A stretch of DNA of 64,000 bases. Source: Streptomyces sp. SS1-1. Its GTDB lineage: Bacteria > Actinomycetota > Actinomycetes > Streptomycetales > Streptomycetaceae. Positions 34,509 to 42,483 of this stretch are shown piece by piece; within the stretch, counting starts at the first letter, position 1, and each line of letters begins with the position of its first letter. The DNA is taken from assembly GCF_008973465.1 (NCBI RefSeq), contig NZ_WBXN01000004.1:1922001-1986000 (forward strand). The letters run 5' to 3'. The notes below the pieces were generated by a model. The model made no database searches. It was not told the origin of the DNA and saw only the letters and a program-made list of their open reading frames with translations. A program made the position numbers and the translations under genes.

Positions 34509-34796
34509 TCAGCCGGGGATGAGCCCGTCGTCGCTCAGCAGCTCCCGGACCTCCTCCAGGGTGGCGTCCGGGGACGGCAGGATGAGGTCCGAGGGCTCCA
34601 GGGAGTCGTCGGGCAGCGGGGTGCCCCGTCCGCGGACGGCGGCGAGCAGGGCGGTGAGGGTGCGGCGGAAGCCGGGGCCGTCGCCGCCCTCCATCTCCTC
34701 GAGCAGCTCGTCGTCCAGCTTGTTCAGCTCGGGCAGGTGGCTGTCGGACAGCCGTACCTGCCCCTCACCCATGATCCGGACGATCATGTCGCCCAT
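34509..34796 (-). CDS. PspA-associated protein PspAA
   Basis: The protein has 95 residues opening MIVRIMGEGQVRLSD with the family's short beta-rich start, followed by an acidic helical body. It matches the PspAA protein that accompanies PspA in actinobacteria. It is 34 bp downstream of pspA on the same strand, which supports the call. Its mechanism is not established; it is thought to interact with PspA in envelope-stress handling. Confidence 0.8.
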   Translation of the reverse strand: MGDMIVRIMGEGQVRLSDSHLPELNKLDDELLEEMEGGDGPGFRRTLTALLAAVRGRGTPLPDDSLEPSDLILPSPDATLEEVRELLSDDGLIPG

Positions 34797-34830
34797 CTCG
34801 GCCTCCTCGGCGTGGGACCCCGGCCGTCCG

Positions 34831-35628
34831 CTACTGCTTGTCGAAGCGCGGGGTGTCCTGCGGCTGCTGCTGGGACTGCTGCTGCCCGGTACCGCCCTCG
34901 ATGGCCTGCTGGCCGGCCGAGGGGCCTCCCGCCAGCTCCGCCTTCATGCGCTGCAGCTCCAGCTCTACATCCGTACCACCGGAGAGCCGGTCCAGCTCGG
35001 CCTGGATGTCGTCCTTGTGCATGCCGGACTGGTCGTCGAGGGCGCCGGAGGCGAGGAGCTCGTCGATGGCGCCGGCGCGGGCCTGGAGCTGGGCCGTCTT
35101 GTCCTCGGCCCGCTGGATCGCCAGGCCTACGTCGCCCATCTCCTCGGAGATGCCGGAGAACGCCTCGCCGATCCGGGTCTGCGCCTGGGCCGCGGTGTAG
35201 GTGGCCTTGATGGTCTCCTTCTTGGTGCGGAAGGCGTCCACCTTGGCCTGGAGCCGCTGGGCCGCGAGGGTGAGCTTCTCCTCCTCGCCCTGCAGGGTCG
35301 CGTGCTGGGTCTCCAGGTCCGTCACCTGCTGCTGGAGGGCGGCGCGGCGCGAGAGGGCCTCGCGGGCCAGGTCCTCGCGGCCGAGCGCGAGCGCCTTGCG
35401 GCCCTGGTCCTCCAGCTTGGACGACTGCTGCTGGAGCTGGTTGAGCTGGAGCTCCAGGCGCTTGCGGGAGGTGGCCACGTCGGCCACGCCCCGGCGCACC
35501 TTCTGAAGCAGCTCGAGCTGCTTCTGGTACGAGTAATCGAGGGTTTCGCGCGGGTCCTCGGCCCGGTCAAGGGCCTTGTTCGCCTTCGCGCGGAAGATCA
35601 TCCCCATACGCTTCATGACACCGCTCAT
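34831..35628 (-). CDS. pspA: phage shock protein A / IM30 homologue
   Basis: The protein has 265 residues from the ATG at 35628, with AAGGGGG upstream. The first helix (MKRMGMIFRAKANKAL) is amphipathic and would bind the membrane, and residues 27-225 are the long helical hairpin of ESCRT-III-like PspA proteins. DPRETLDYSYQKQLELL is a family landmark. The C-terminus (about 235-265) is disordered and rich in Gln, Gly and Pro. PspA assembles on stressed membranes to keep the proton barrier. In streptomycetes it responds to phage, ethanol, salt and heat. Confidence 0.93.
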   Translation of the reverse strand: MSGVMKRMGMIFRAKANKALDRAEDPRETLDYSYQKQLELLQKVRRGVADVATSRKRLELQLNQLQQQSSKLEDQGRKALALGREDLAREALSRRAALQQQVTDLETQHATLQGEEEKLTLAAQRLQAKVDAFRTKKETIKATYTAAQAQTRIGEAFSGISEEMGDVGLAIQRAEDKTAQLQARAGAIDELLASGALDDQSGMHKDDIQAELDRLSGGTDVELELQRMKAELAGGPSAGQQAIEGGTGQQQSQQQPQDTPRFDKQ

Positions 35629-35913
35629 GGGCTTCGCGCGCCCCCTTCTGACGGACTCCAGCTCCAGCACCTGCGACAGAACCCACAGTACGGGCCCTGC
35701 ATCCATTACCGCACTGTTCGGGGACGGATGCGCTCATCCCCAAGGACGACTGCGTCCACCTCCGCTCCGGCGTGAGGAGTAGGTGACCCCCGGGGTGTCC
35801 CCTCGAGGGGCCGTCCACGACGTCCCCTCTGTCCCCGTACGACGTCCGGTGTTGCCGGATCGTTCCCCACGGGGCTGGGGTCCAACCCCGGGCACCCCGT
35901 ACCCTTGGGTTTT

Positions 35914-36513
35914 GTGTTCCGTAGCCGTGCCAAGGACGAGAAGGCCCAGGACGCCGACAAGGCGCCGGTGACCGACTCCACTCAGACCCGCCATCCCGAG
36001 GCCCCGAAGGGCCGCCCCACGCCCAAGCGGAGTGAGGCCCAGTCGCAGCGTCGCAGCGTGGCCAACACGTCGATGACGCGCAAGGACGCCGCCAAGCGGC
36101 AGCGCGAGGAGCGCCGTGCCGCCCTGGAGCGTCAGCGCCAGGCGCTGGCCACGGGCGACGAGCGGTACCTGCCCGCCCGCGACAAGGGCCCGGTCCGCAA
36201 GTTCGCGCGTGACTTCATCGACTCGCGCTTCAACATCGCGGAGTTCTTCCTCCCGATGGCCGTGGTCATCCTCGTGCTGAGCATGGTGCGGGTGCCCGCG
36301 CTGCAGAACATCGCGCTGCTGCTGTGGCTCATCGTGATCGTGCTGATCGTGCTCGACTCGGTCGTCACGGCCTTCCGCCTGAAGAAGCGGCTCGCCGAGC
36401 GCTTCCCCGACGTCAACCGCCGCGGTGCCGTCGCCTACGCGCTGATGCGCTCCCTCCAGATGCGCCGGCTCCGGCTGCCCAAGCCCCAGGTCAAGCGCGG
36501 AGAGCGGCCCTGA
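35914..36513 (+). CDS. DUF3043 membrane protein
   Basis: The protein has 199 residues from a GTG at 35914 (next in-frame TTG is nine bases upstream). Residues 1-85 are highly charged and probably disordered, with RKDAAKRQREERRAALERQR. Then LPARDKGPVRKFARDFIDSR leads into two membrane helices (about 103-120 and 127-145), and a basic tail follows. This is the DUF3043 family, conserved in actinobacteria and without assigned function. It is divergent from pspA with a 285-bp spacer and overlaps the following methyltransferase frame. Confidence 0.85.
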   Translation: MFRSRAKDEKAQDADKAPVTDSTQTRHPEAPKGRPTPKRSEAQSQRRSVANTSMTRKDAAKRQREERRAALERQRQALATGDERYLPARDKGPVRKFARDFIDSRFNIAEFFLPMAVVILVLSMVRVPALQNIALLLWLIVIVLIVLDSVVTAFRLKKRLAERFPDVNRRGAVAYALMRSLQMRRLRLPKPQVKRGERP

Positions 36514-37298
36514 GCGCTGCCGAATTCTCCGGGGGTGCGGCCGACGCCTGGCTCAGCAAGGTGGGCGGTCTGCGTGACGTCGTACGGCAGGAGCTGGTGG
36601 CCCGGCAGCTCGACGAGCAGATAGCGGGGCGGTTCCCCGTCGGCAAGCGGCTGCGGGTGCTCGACGTGGGCATGGGCCAGGGCACGCAGGCGCTGCGGCT
36701 GGCCCGCGCCGGGCACCAGGTGACCGGCGTCGAGCGGGACGCGACGATGATCGCGGCGGCCCGCGCCCGGCTGGCCGGTGAGCCCGAGGGCATCCGGGAG
36801 CGGGTGCGGATCGTCCAGGGCGACGGGCGCGACACCGGTGTGCACTTCCTGCCGGGCAGCTTCGACGTCGTGCTCTGCCACGGCGTGCTCATGTACGTCG
36901 ACGAGCCCGATCCGCTGCTGGCCGGGCTGGCGCGGATGCTGGCGCCCGGCGGGCTGCTGTCGCTGCTCGTCCGCAACGGCGACGCACTCGCCCTGCGGCC
37001 CGGTCTGGCCGGCGACTGGGAGACGGCGCTGGCCGCCTTCGACACCAGCGCGTACCGCAATCGCCTGGGACTGGACGTCCGGGCGGACCGGCTGTCCGAT
37101 CTGACGGCGACGCTCGCCGGGATCGGCGCGCCGCTGCACACCTGGTACGGCGTGCGGGTGTGCACGGACACGGCCGCCGACGGGGCGGAGATCCCCGGCG
37201 ACCTGGACACCCTCCTCGCGGTCGAGGAGCGGGCCGGGCGGACCGACCCGTACCGGGGTGTGGCGGCGCTGCTGCATCTGTGCGGGGTGCGCGGCTGA
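36510..37298 (+). CDS. SAM-dependent methyltransferase, probable CTG start
   Basis: The protein has about 262 residues. The Rossmann methyltransferase has LRVLDVGMGQGTQALRLA (motif I), an acidic residue in VTGVERDA, QGDGRD and the motif FDVVLCHGVLMYVDEPD. It resembles CmoM/Smt-type enzymes; the substrate is unknown. No ATG, GTG or TTG lies between the DUF3043 stop and GTG 36561, yet the preceding codons LSAAEFSGGAADAWL are part of the family's N-terminus. A CTG at 36510, with GGAG upstream and a CTGA overlap with the previous stop, is the best start. The alternative GTG at 36561 has a weak binding site and removes 17 residues. Confidence 0.82.
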   Translation: MSAAEFSGGAADAWLSKVGGLRDVVRQELVARQLDEQIAGRFPVGKRLRVLDVGMGQGTQALRLARAGHQVTGVERDATMIAAARARLAGEPEGIRERVRIVQGDGRDTGVHFLPGSFDVVLCHGVLMYVDEPDPLLAGLARMLAPGGLLSLLVRNGDALALRPGLAGDWETALAAFDTSAYRNRLGLDVRADRLSDLTATLAGIGAPLHTWYGVRVCTDTAADGAEIPGDLDTLLAVEERAGRTDPYRGVAALLHLCGVRG

Positions 37299-37355
37299 GC
37301 CCGTTCGGGTGCGCTCCACGGGCCGTGCGCACGGGCCGGGGCGAGACTCGGGGCC

Positions 37356-38435
37356 ATGGATGTTCGCCGTCCCCCCGCCCCCCGGCCGTCCGTCGTCGCG
37401 GCGGCCGTGCTGCTGAGTGCCGCGCTGCTCCTCGCCGGCTGCTCCGGGTCCTCGTCGCCCCGCGATCCGCGTGACGCGACGAGCCAGGCCGCCGCGCCCC
37501 GGGCGAGGACGGCCGCCGACGATCTGCAGGACGGCTATCTGCAGGTGATCCGGAACGTCCTGCCGTCGGTCGTGCAGATCCAGGCCAAACGTGACCTCGG
37601 GTCCGGCGTGGTCTACGACGACGAAGGACACATCGTCACCAACGCGCACGTCGTCGGGAACGAGAAGACCTTCCGTGTGACGACCGCGGGCAGCGAGCGG
37701 GAGCTGACCGCGCGGCTCGTGGCGTCGTACCCCCCGCAGGACCTCGCCGTCGTCCAGCTGGACGACCCGCCGGACGGGCTGCGGCCGGCCACGTTCGGGG
37801 ACTCCGCGAAGGTGCGGGTCGGGCAGATCGTGCTGGCCATGGGGTCGCCGCTCGGGCTGTCGTCCAGCGTGACCCAGGGCATCGTCTCGGCGACCGGACG
37901 GACGGTCACGGAGGGCGGGGACGACGGCGGGACGGGCGCGACGATCGCCAACATGGTGCAGACGTCGGCGGCCATCAACCCGGGCAACAGCGGCGGCGCC
38001 CTGGTCGATCTGGACAGCCAGGTCGTCGGCATCCCGACGCTCGCCGCCGTCGATCCCGGCGCGGGTGGCGCGGCACCGGGCATCGGGTTCGCGATCCCGG
38101 CGTCGACGGTACGGAAGATCGCCGATCAGATCATCGAGAACGGCCGGGTCACCGACTCGGGCCGGGCGGCGCTCGGCATCACCGGGCGGACCGTCGTGGA
38201 CTCCGATCTGGAGCCGGCCGGTGTGGCCGTCGTCGCGGTGCAGTCGGGCGGCGCCGCCGACAAGGCCGGGCTGAAGCCGGGCGACGTCATCACCCGGCTG
38301 GGTGACACGGACATCACCACCATCGCGTCGCTGTCGGAGGCGCTGGCCGCCGACGAGCCGGGGGAACGGACGTCGGTGACGTTCACCCGTGAAGGGGACG
38401 AGAAGAAGGCGGATGTGACGCTCGGTGAGCAGTGA
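37356..38435 (+). CDS. HtrA/DegP-like serine protease lipoprotein with PDZ domain
   Basis: The protein has 359 residues. The signal ends at Cys29 (LLLAGC), so it is a lipoprotein, unlike the usual single-helix HtrA of actinobacteria. The trypsin-like domain (about 55-250) has the triad His98 (TNAHVV), Asp129 (DLAVV) and Ser212 (GNSGGAL). One PDZ domain (about 260-355) follows, with ALGITGR and GDVITRLGDTDI. Such proteases degrade or refold damaged proteins outside the membrane. It is close to the pspA and two-component genes, a setting of envelope stress. A GC-rich hairpin ends the gene. Confidence 0.93.
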   Translation: MDVRRPPAPRPSVVAAAVLLSAALLLAGCSGSSSPRDPRDATSQAAAPRARTAADDLQDGYLQVIRNVLPSVVQIQAKRDLGSGVVYDDEGHIVTNAHVVGNEKTFRVTTAGSERELTARLVASYPPQDLAVVQLDDPPDGLRPATFGDSAKVRVGQIVLAMGSPLGLSSSVTQGIVSATGRTVTEGGDDGGTGATIANMVQTSAAINPGNSGGALVDLDSQVVGIPTLAAVDPGAGGAAPGIGFAIPASTVRKIADQIIENGRVTDSGRAALGITGRTVVDSDLEPAGVAVVAVQSGGAADKAGLKPGDVITRLGDTDITTIASLSEALAADEPGERTSVTFTREGDEKKADVTLGEQ

Positions 38436-38456
38436 GGTGAGCGCTGAGGGGTGACG

Positions 38457-38483
38457 GGGGCGGGGGCGTACGGCCCCCGCCCC
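38457..38483. terminator. bidirectional terminator hairpin
   Basis: GGGGCGGGGGC (38457-38467) pairs with GCCCCCGCCCC (38473-38483) around five bases, between the convergent protease and small-protein genes. Confidence 0.75.
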
Positions 38484-38490
38484 GGTCGTG

Positions 38491-38700
38491 TCACGCCTCG
38501 GCGTGCAGGCTCATCGGCCCGTAGATCTCGGTGGCGTCCTCGAAGAGGCGGACCTGGTCCGCGCCGCCCTCCTGAAGTTCCTTCCAGTGCTCGCCGATCC
38601 AGGACTCGGCGTCCCCCTGGGTGGTGAACTCCTCGGGCTGCACCGCGGGCTGGACCTCCGCCCCGTCGGCCTTCTCGAACCGCCACGTCCATGCCGCCAT
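38491..38700 (-). CDS. small conserved hypothetical protein
   Basis: The protein has 69 residues, MAAWTWRFEKADG at the start and IYGPMSLHAEA at the end, with WIGEHWKEL in the middle. It is acidic and aromatic-rich and has no membrane segment. The ATG at 38700 is preceded by GGAGG. I recognise it as a small actinobacterial family without function. It converges on the HtrA gene and is divergent from the cobU fusion. Confidence 0.7.
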   Translation of the reverse strand: MAAWTWRFEKADGAEVQPAVQPEEFTTQGDAESWIGEHWKELQEGGADQVRLFEDATEIYGPMSLHAEA

Positions 38701-38812
38701 CTACGCCTCCAAGGTGTCAGCACGTGCAAAGGGAGAGCCGGAACGAGGTCCGGCTCCTGCGCTGAGCCTAGTCGGCTGCGCGAGACCTGCGGCGACGGGT
38801 GAAAATCGGGGC

Positions 38813-40024
38813 GTGGAACTGACTCTTCTCGGCACCGGCGCCCCCGCGGGACTCCCCCGCCCCGACTGTCCGTGCGCGGCGTGCGCGAGCGCGCTCGGCG
38901 AGGAGGCGCGGGCCGCCACCTCGCTCCTCGTGGACGGGACGCTGATGCTCGATCTGACGCCGGGGGCGGCGTTCGCCGCGGCGCGGGCCGGGCGTTCGCT
39001 GGGATCCGTACGGCAGGTGCTGCTGACGCATCCGCACAACGGGCCCGCCGTGGAGGTGCCGGCGGGGTTGCCGCAGCCGGGCCGGATGCCGGACGGGCGG
39101 GAGCTGGCGCTGCTGACGGGGCATCGGGTGCGGGCGGTCGCCATGGACGCGCCGGGCACCGGCTACGAGGTGACCGGGCCGGACGGGCAGCGCCTGCTGT
39201 ACCTGCCGCCCGGGTGCGCGCCGGCCGGGCTCGAGGAGGGTGCGGTGGGGCCGTACGACATGGTGGTCGCCGATGTCGTGGGGCGGCCGGACGCGCTGGC
39301 GAAGCTGCGGGCGGTGGGGGCGGCCGGGCCGGCCACGGACGTCGTCGCCGTCCATCTGGACCACGACGTGCCGCCGGGGCCCGAGCTGCGGCGGCGGCTG
39401 GCGGCGGCGGGGGCGCGGGCGGTGCCGGACGGGACGACGCTGGTGGTGGGCGCGTACGAGCAGGGCGCCGAGGTGCCGCGCGTGCCCCGGCGGACGCTGG
39501 TGCTGGGCGGCGCGCGGTCCGGGAAGTCGGTGGAGGCGGAGCGGCGGCTGGAGTCGTTCCCCGACGTGCTGTACGTGGCGACGGGCGGCACGCGGGGCGG
39601 GGACACCGAGTGGGCGCAGCGGGTCGCCGCGCACCGGGAGCGGCGGCCGGGGTCCTGGCGGACGACCGAGACCTGCGATCTGGTGCCGCTGCTGGCCGAG
39701 GAGGGGGCGCCGCTGCTCGTGGACTGTCTGTCGCTGTGGCTGACGGACGCGATGGACGCGGTGGGGGCGTGGGACGACGCGGTGTGGGCGGACGGTGGGG
39801 AGCGGGCGTTGCGGGAACGCGTGCGCTTGCTGGTGGAGGCGGTGCGGGGTGCCCGGCGGACCGTGGTGGCCGTGTCCAACGAGGTGGGGTCGGGGATCGT
39901 GCCGGCGACCGCGTCCGGGCGGCGGTACCGGGACGAGTTGGGGCGGCTGAACGCGGCGGTCGCGGGTGAGTGCGAGCAGGTGTTGTTGGTGGTGGCCGGG
40001 CAGGTGGTGGTGTTGCGCGGCTGA
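38813..40024 (+). CDS. cobU: CobU kinase/guanylyltransferase with N-terminal MBL-like domain
   Basis: The protein has 403 residues. Residues 228-403 are CobU: P-loop GGARSGKS (232-239), His274 in AAHRERRP for the guanylyl intermediate, and LLVDCLSLWLTD. CobU phosphorylates adenosylcobinamide and attaches GMP to give adenosylcobinamide-GDP. Residues 1-220 resemble a metallo-beta-lactamase fold of the PqqB/PhnP type (LLGTGAPAGLPRPDCPCAAC, LLTHPHNG, HLDHD), but the HxHxDH metal motif is reduced to HPHNG, so hydrolase activity is doubtful. The GTG at 38813 gives the natural start VELTLLGTG; upstream frame is noncoding in character. CobT and cobS follow within 4 kb. Confidence 0.9.
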   Translation: MELTLLGTGAPAGLPRPDCPCAACASALGEEARAATSLLVDGTLMLDLTPGAAFAAARAGRSLGSVRQVLLTHPHNGPAVEVPAGLPQPGRMPDGRELALLTGHRVRAVAMDAPGTGYEVTGPDGQRLLYLPPGCAPAGLEEGAVGPYDMVVADVVGRPDALAKLRAVGAAGPATDVVAVHLDHDVPPGPELRRRLAAAGARAVPDGTTLVVGAYEQGAEVPRVPRRTLVLGGARSGKSVEAERRLESFPDVLYVATGGTRGGDTEWAQRVAAHRERRPGSWRTTETCDLVPLLAEEGAPLLVDCLSLWLTDAMDAVGAWDDAVWADGGERALRERVRLLVEAVRGARRTVVAVSNEVGSGIVPATASGRRYRDELGRLNAAVAGECEQVLLVVAGQVVVLRG

Positions 40025-40046
40025 GGGGGGTGGGTCTTGTTGGCTG

Positions 40047-40173
40047 GCGGGTGCGGGTGGTAGGCGGCTGGGCGCGCAGTTCCCCGCGCCCCTGAGGGAG
40101 CTGCCGGGGACTGTCGGTTTGCGGGTGCGGGTCGTGGGTGGCTGGGCGCGTAGTTCCCCGTGCTCCTGAGGGT
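40047..40173. repeat. two tandem copies of a dispersed Streptomyces intergenic repeat
   Basis: Copies begin GCGGGTGCGGGT at 40047 and 40121 (period 74) and share GGCTGGGCGCG, AGTTCCCCG and CTCCTGAGGG or close forms. Within copy 1, GGGCGCG (40070-40076) can pair with CGCGCCC (40085-40091). The element fills the gap between convergent cobU and methyltransferase genes and may terminate both. A related copy lies at 51675-51707. I know this sequence type as widespread between streptomycete genes. Confidence 0.8.
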
Positions 40174-40211
40174 GATGGTGGGGGCGGCGCTTTCCTAGGT
40201 GACCGTGCCCC

Positions 40212-41012
40212 TCATGGGGCCTTCGCGATGATTCTGTAGGCGTTCGAGAGGGGGGTGCGGCTGAGGAGGGGGGCCAGGAGGTGGTCCAGGGTCCAGGCCA
40301 GGGCCACCAGGGGGAGCCCCAGGCGGTCCAGGGGGGACGGGAGCAGGCGGGACAGGACCAGGGACGTCGTGGCCGCCAGGTCGTACGGGAGGTGGGCGGC
40401 GCGGTGGTCCGTGGCGACGACCGTGCAGCCGTGGGCCTCCAGCGTCTCGCGGAGCGCGTCGGCCGGCAGCAGGTGCAGATGGCCGGGGCGGCTGTGCGGG
40501 ACCCAGGCCGGGCCGAGGAGCCTCGCGAACAGGCAGCGCGGGTTGGGCAGTTCGAGGACGAGGTGGCCGCCGGGCCGCAGGACGGCGAGGGCAGCGCGCA
40601 GCTCCGCGAGCGGGTCCGGGGCGTGCTCCAGGTGCCGGAACATGCTGACGACGTCGTAGCGGGCGCGCAGCCGGTCCGTGATGCGGGGGTCCGTCAGATG
40701 CCCGACGTGGGCCTCCTCCACGCGCTCGGCGACCCGCGCCCGCAGCACCCGGTGGCCGGCGTCGAGCCCGTCGAAGGCGGTGTAGGGGAAGACCTCCTTG
40801 GCCGTCTCGGGGAAGCGGCCGTAGCCGGTGCCCACGTCGAGCCAGCTCTCCGGCTCGGGGAGACCGAGCGCGGCGCGGGCGGCGGCCCGCAGATGGCGGG
40901 GGCCGCGTCGGGTGAGCCCGAGGTGGCGGGGGACGAACGTGTGCTCCCGGCACGCGGCGAGGGTGAACGCGCAGGTGGTGTCCGGGCGTTCGGCGGGTGC
41001 GGTCGCGGTCAT
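40212..41012 (-). CDS. class I SAM-dependent methyltransferase
   Basis: The protein has 266 residues from the ATG at 41012. The longer frame to 41090 is rejected because MTATAPAERP looks like a natural start and AGGGGCT-type purines precede it only weakly. Motif I is SWLDVGTGYGRFPE (about 57-70), then FDGLDAG, VVSMFRHLEHAPDP and LRPGGHLVLELPNP, the Methyltransf_23-like pattern of UbiG-type enzymes. A short Cys-containing N-terminus (TTCAFTLAACREHTF) might be a metal or substrate site. The C-terminus has a hydrophobic segment. The substrate is not known; it lies between cob genes, but the link is not established. Confidence 0.82.
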   Translation of the reverse strand: MTATAPAERPDTTCAFTLAACREHTFVPRHLGLTRRGPRHLRAAARAALGLPEPESWLDVGTGYGRFPETAKEVFPYTAFDGLDAGHRVLRARVAERVEEAHVGHLTDPRITDRLRARYDVVSMFRHLEHAPDPLAELRAALAVLRPGGHLVLELPNPRCLFARLLGPAWVPHSRPGHLHLLPADALRETLEAHGCTVVATDHRAAHLPYDLAATTSLVLSRLLPSPLDRLGLPLVALAWTLDHLLAPLLSRTPLSNAYRIIAKAP

Positions 41013-41215
41013 GAGGGGCTCCCGGGCGTGGGCGTACGGCAGGGGCGTACGGCGGAGACGGTGCGAGCATGCCCCGACAATCCACTGCAAAACGGAACGT
41101 ATGGGATGCCGATGGTGGGTGCAACGACGTCACCCGGGCGTGGTGACCGCGCGGCGCCCGCGCCGGAGCCGACGGGGGGCCGATCTGTTCGAGTGGTGCC
41201 GGTACTGTTCGGCGA

Positions 41216-42301
41216 ATGAGCTCGCTTCAACTCGACGACTTCAGTGATCTGATCGAGCGCCCCGACGCGGGGGTGCGCCGTGACGCCGAGGCACGCCGTG
41301 AGCGCCAGAGCGTGCCGCCGGGGGCGCTGGGCCGCCTCGACGAGCTGGGCGAGTGGCTGGCCGCCGCCCAGTCCGCGGTGCCGGTGCGGCCGGTCGAACG
41401 GCCCAAGGCCGTGCTGTTCGCCGGGGACCACGGGGTCGCCGAGCTCGGCGTGTCGGCGCGCCCGGCGGGCAGCGCCGCGGAGCTGGTGCGGGAGATCCTG
41501 GAGGGCGCCCGGCCGGTGTCCGTGCTGGCGCGCCGGCTCGGCGTCCCGGTCCGGGTGGTCGACATGGCCCTGGACTGCGACCCGGGTTCGCTCCCGGAGG
41601 ACGTCGTACGGCACCGGGTGCGGCGCGGCAGCGGCCGTATCGACGTCGAGGACGCGCTGACGCCGGAGGAGGCCGAGGCGGCGTTCCGGGCGGGGATGGC
41701 CGTCGCCGACGAGGAGGCCGACTCCGGTACGGACCTGGTGGTGCTGGGCGACGTGAGCGTCGGCGGGACCACGGCGGCCGGGGTGCTGGTCGCCGCGCTG
41801 TGCGGGACGGACGCCTCCGTGGTCACCGGGCGGGGCGGGGTCGCCATCGACGACCTGGCGTGGATGCGCAAGTGCGCCGCGATCCGGGACGCGCTGCGCC
41901 GGGCGCGGCCGGTGCTGGGCGACCAGTTGCAGCTGCTGGCGACGGTGGGCGGGGCGGACCTCGCCGCGATCACCGGGTTCCTGCTGCAGAGCGCGGTGCG
42001 CAAGCTGCCGGTCGTCCTGGACGGGGTCGTGGTCGCCGCCTGCGCGCTGGTGGGCCAGCGGGTCGCGTTCCGGGCGCCGGACTGGTGGCTGGCCGCGCAC
42101 GTCAGCGGGGAGCCGGGCCAGGCGAAGGCGCTGGACCGGATGGCTTTGGAACCCCTGCTCGACCACGGTGTCCGGGTCGGCGAGGGCACCGGCGGACTGC
42201 TGGCCCTGCCGCTGGTCCAGGCCGCCGCGTCCCTCGCGGCGGAACTGCCGGAGACCCCGGCGAAGACGGCGGACGAGCCGCAGGAGACCGCTGCGGAGTA
42301 A
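41216..42301 (+). CDS. cobT: nicotinate-nucleotide-dimethylbenzimidazole phosphoribosyltransferase
   Basis: The protein has 361 residues. CobT makes alpha-ribazole phosphate, the lower-ligand nucleotide of cobalamin. VLFAGDHGVAELGVSARP, GDVSVGGTTAAGV, and GALGRLDELGEWLA are typical of the family, and GEGTGGLLALPL near residue 320 contributes the catalytic Glu region (EPLLDHGVRVGEGTG). The ATG start is at 41216. The C-terminal 25 residues are an Ala/Glu-rich tail beyond the fold. It runs in the same direction as cobU and cobS but with oppositely oriented genes between them, so the cob genes are not one operon here. No cobalamin riboswitch is seen upstream. Confidence 0.94.
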   Translation: MSSLQLDDFSDLIERPDAGVRRDAEARRERQSVPPGALGRLDELGEWLAAAQSAVPVRPVERPKAVLFAGDHGVAELGVSARPAGSAAELVREILEGARPVSVLARRLGVPVRVVDMALDCDPGSLPEDVVRHRVRRGSGRIDVEDALTPEEAEAAFRAGMAVADEEADSGTDLVVLGDVSVGGTTAAGVLVAALCGTDASVVTGRGGVAIDDLAWMRKCAAIRDALRRARPVLGDQLQLLATVGGADLAAITGFLLQSAVRKLPVVLDGVVVAACALVGQRVAFRAPDWWLAAHVSGEPGQAKALDRMALEPLLDHGVRVGEGTGGLLALPLVQAAASLAAELPETPAKTADEPQETAAE

Positions 42302-42483
42302 GGGCCGGCCGCGCGGCCCCTGCCGAGTGGGGGTCGGCGGGTCGGCGGGTCTGGCCCTGACGTCCGCCGCCGTCGGTGTCATGGGGCTCGCGCGCGTGGT
42401 CCGGCAGCGATCCTGGAACCGACCGGCCCTCCGGGACCTCTGGGGCGTACGCGCCGAGGCCCCCTGCGGATCGCCGCGCAGCG

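Noticed and set aside
41013..41215. Possible cobalamin riboswitch upstream of cobT
   Set aside because: No B12-box-like conserved segment is seen in this gap or ahead of cobU and cobS.
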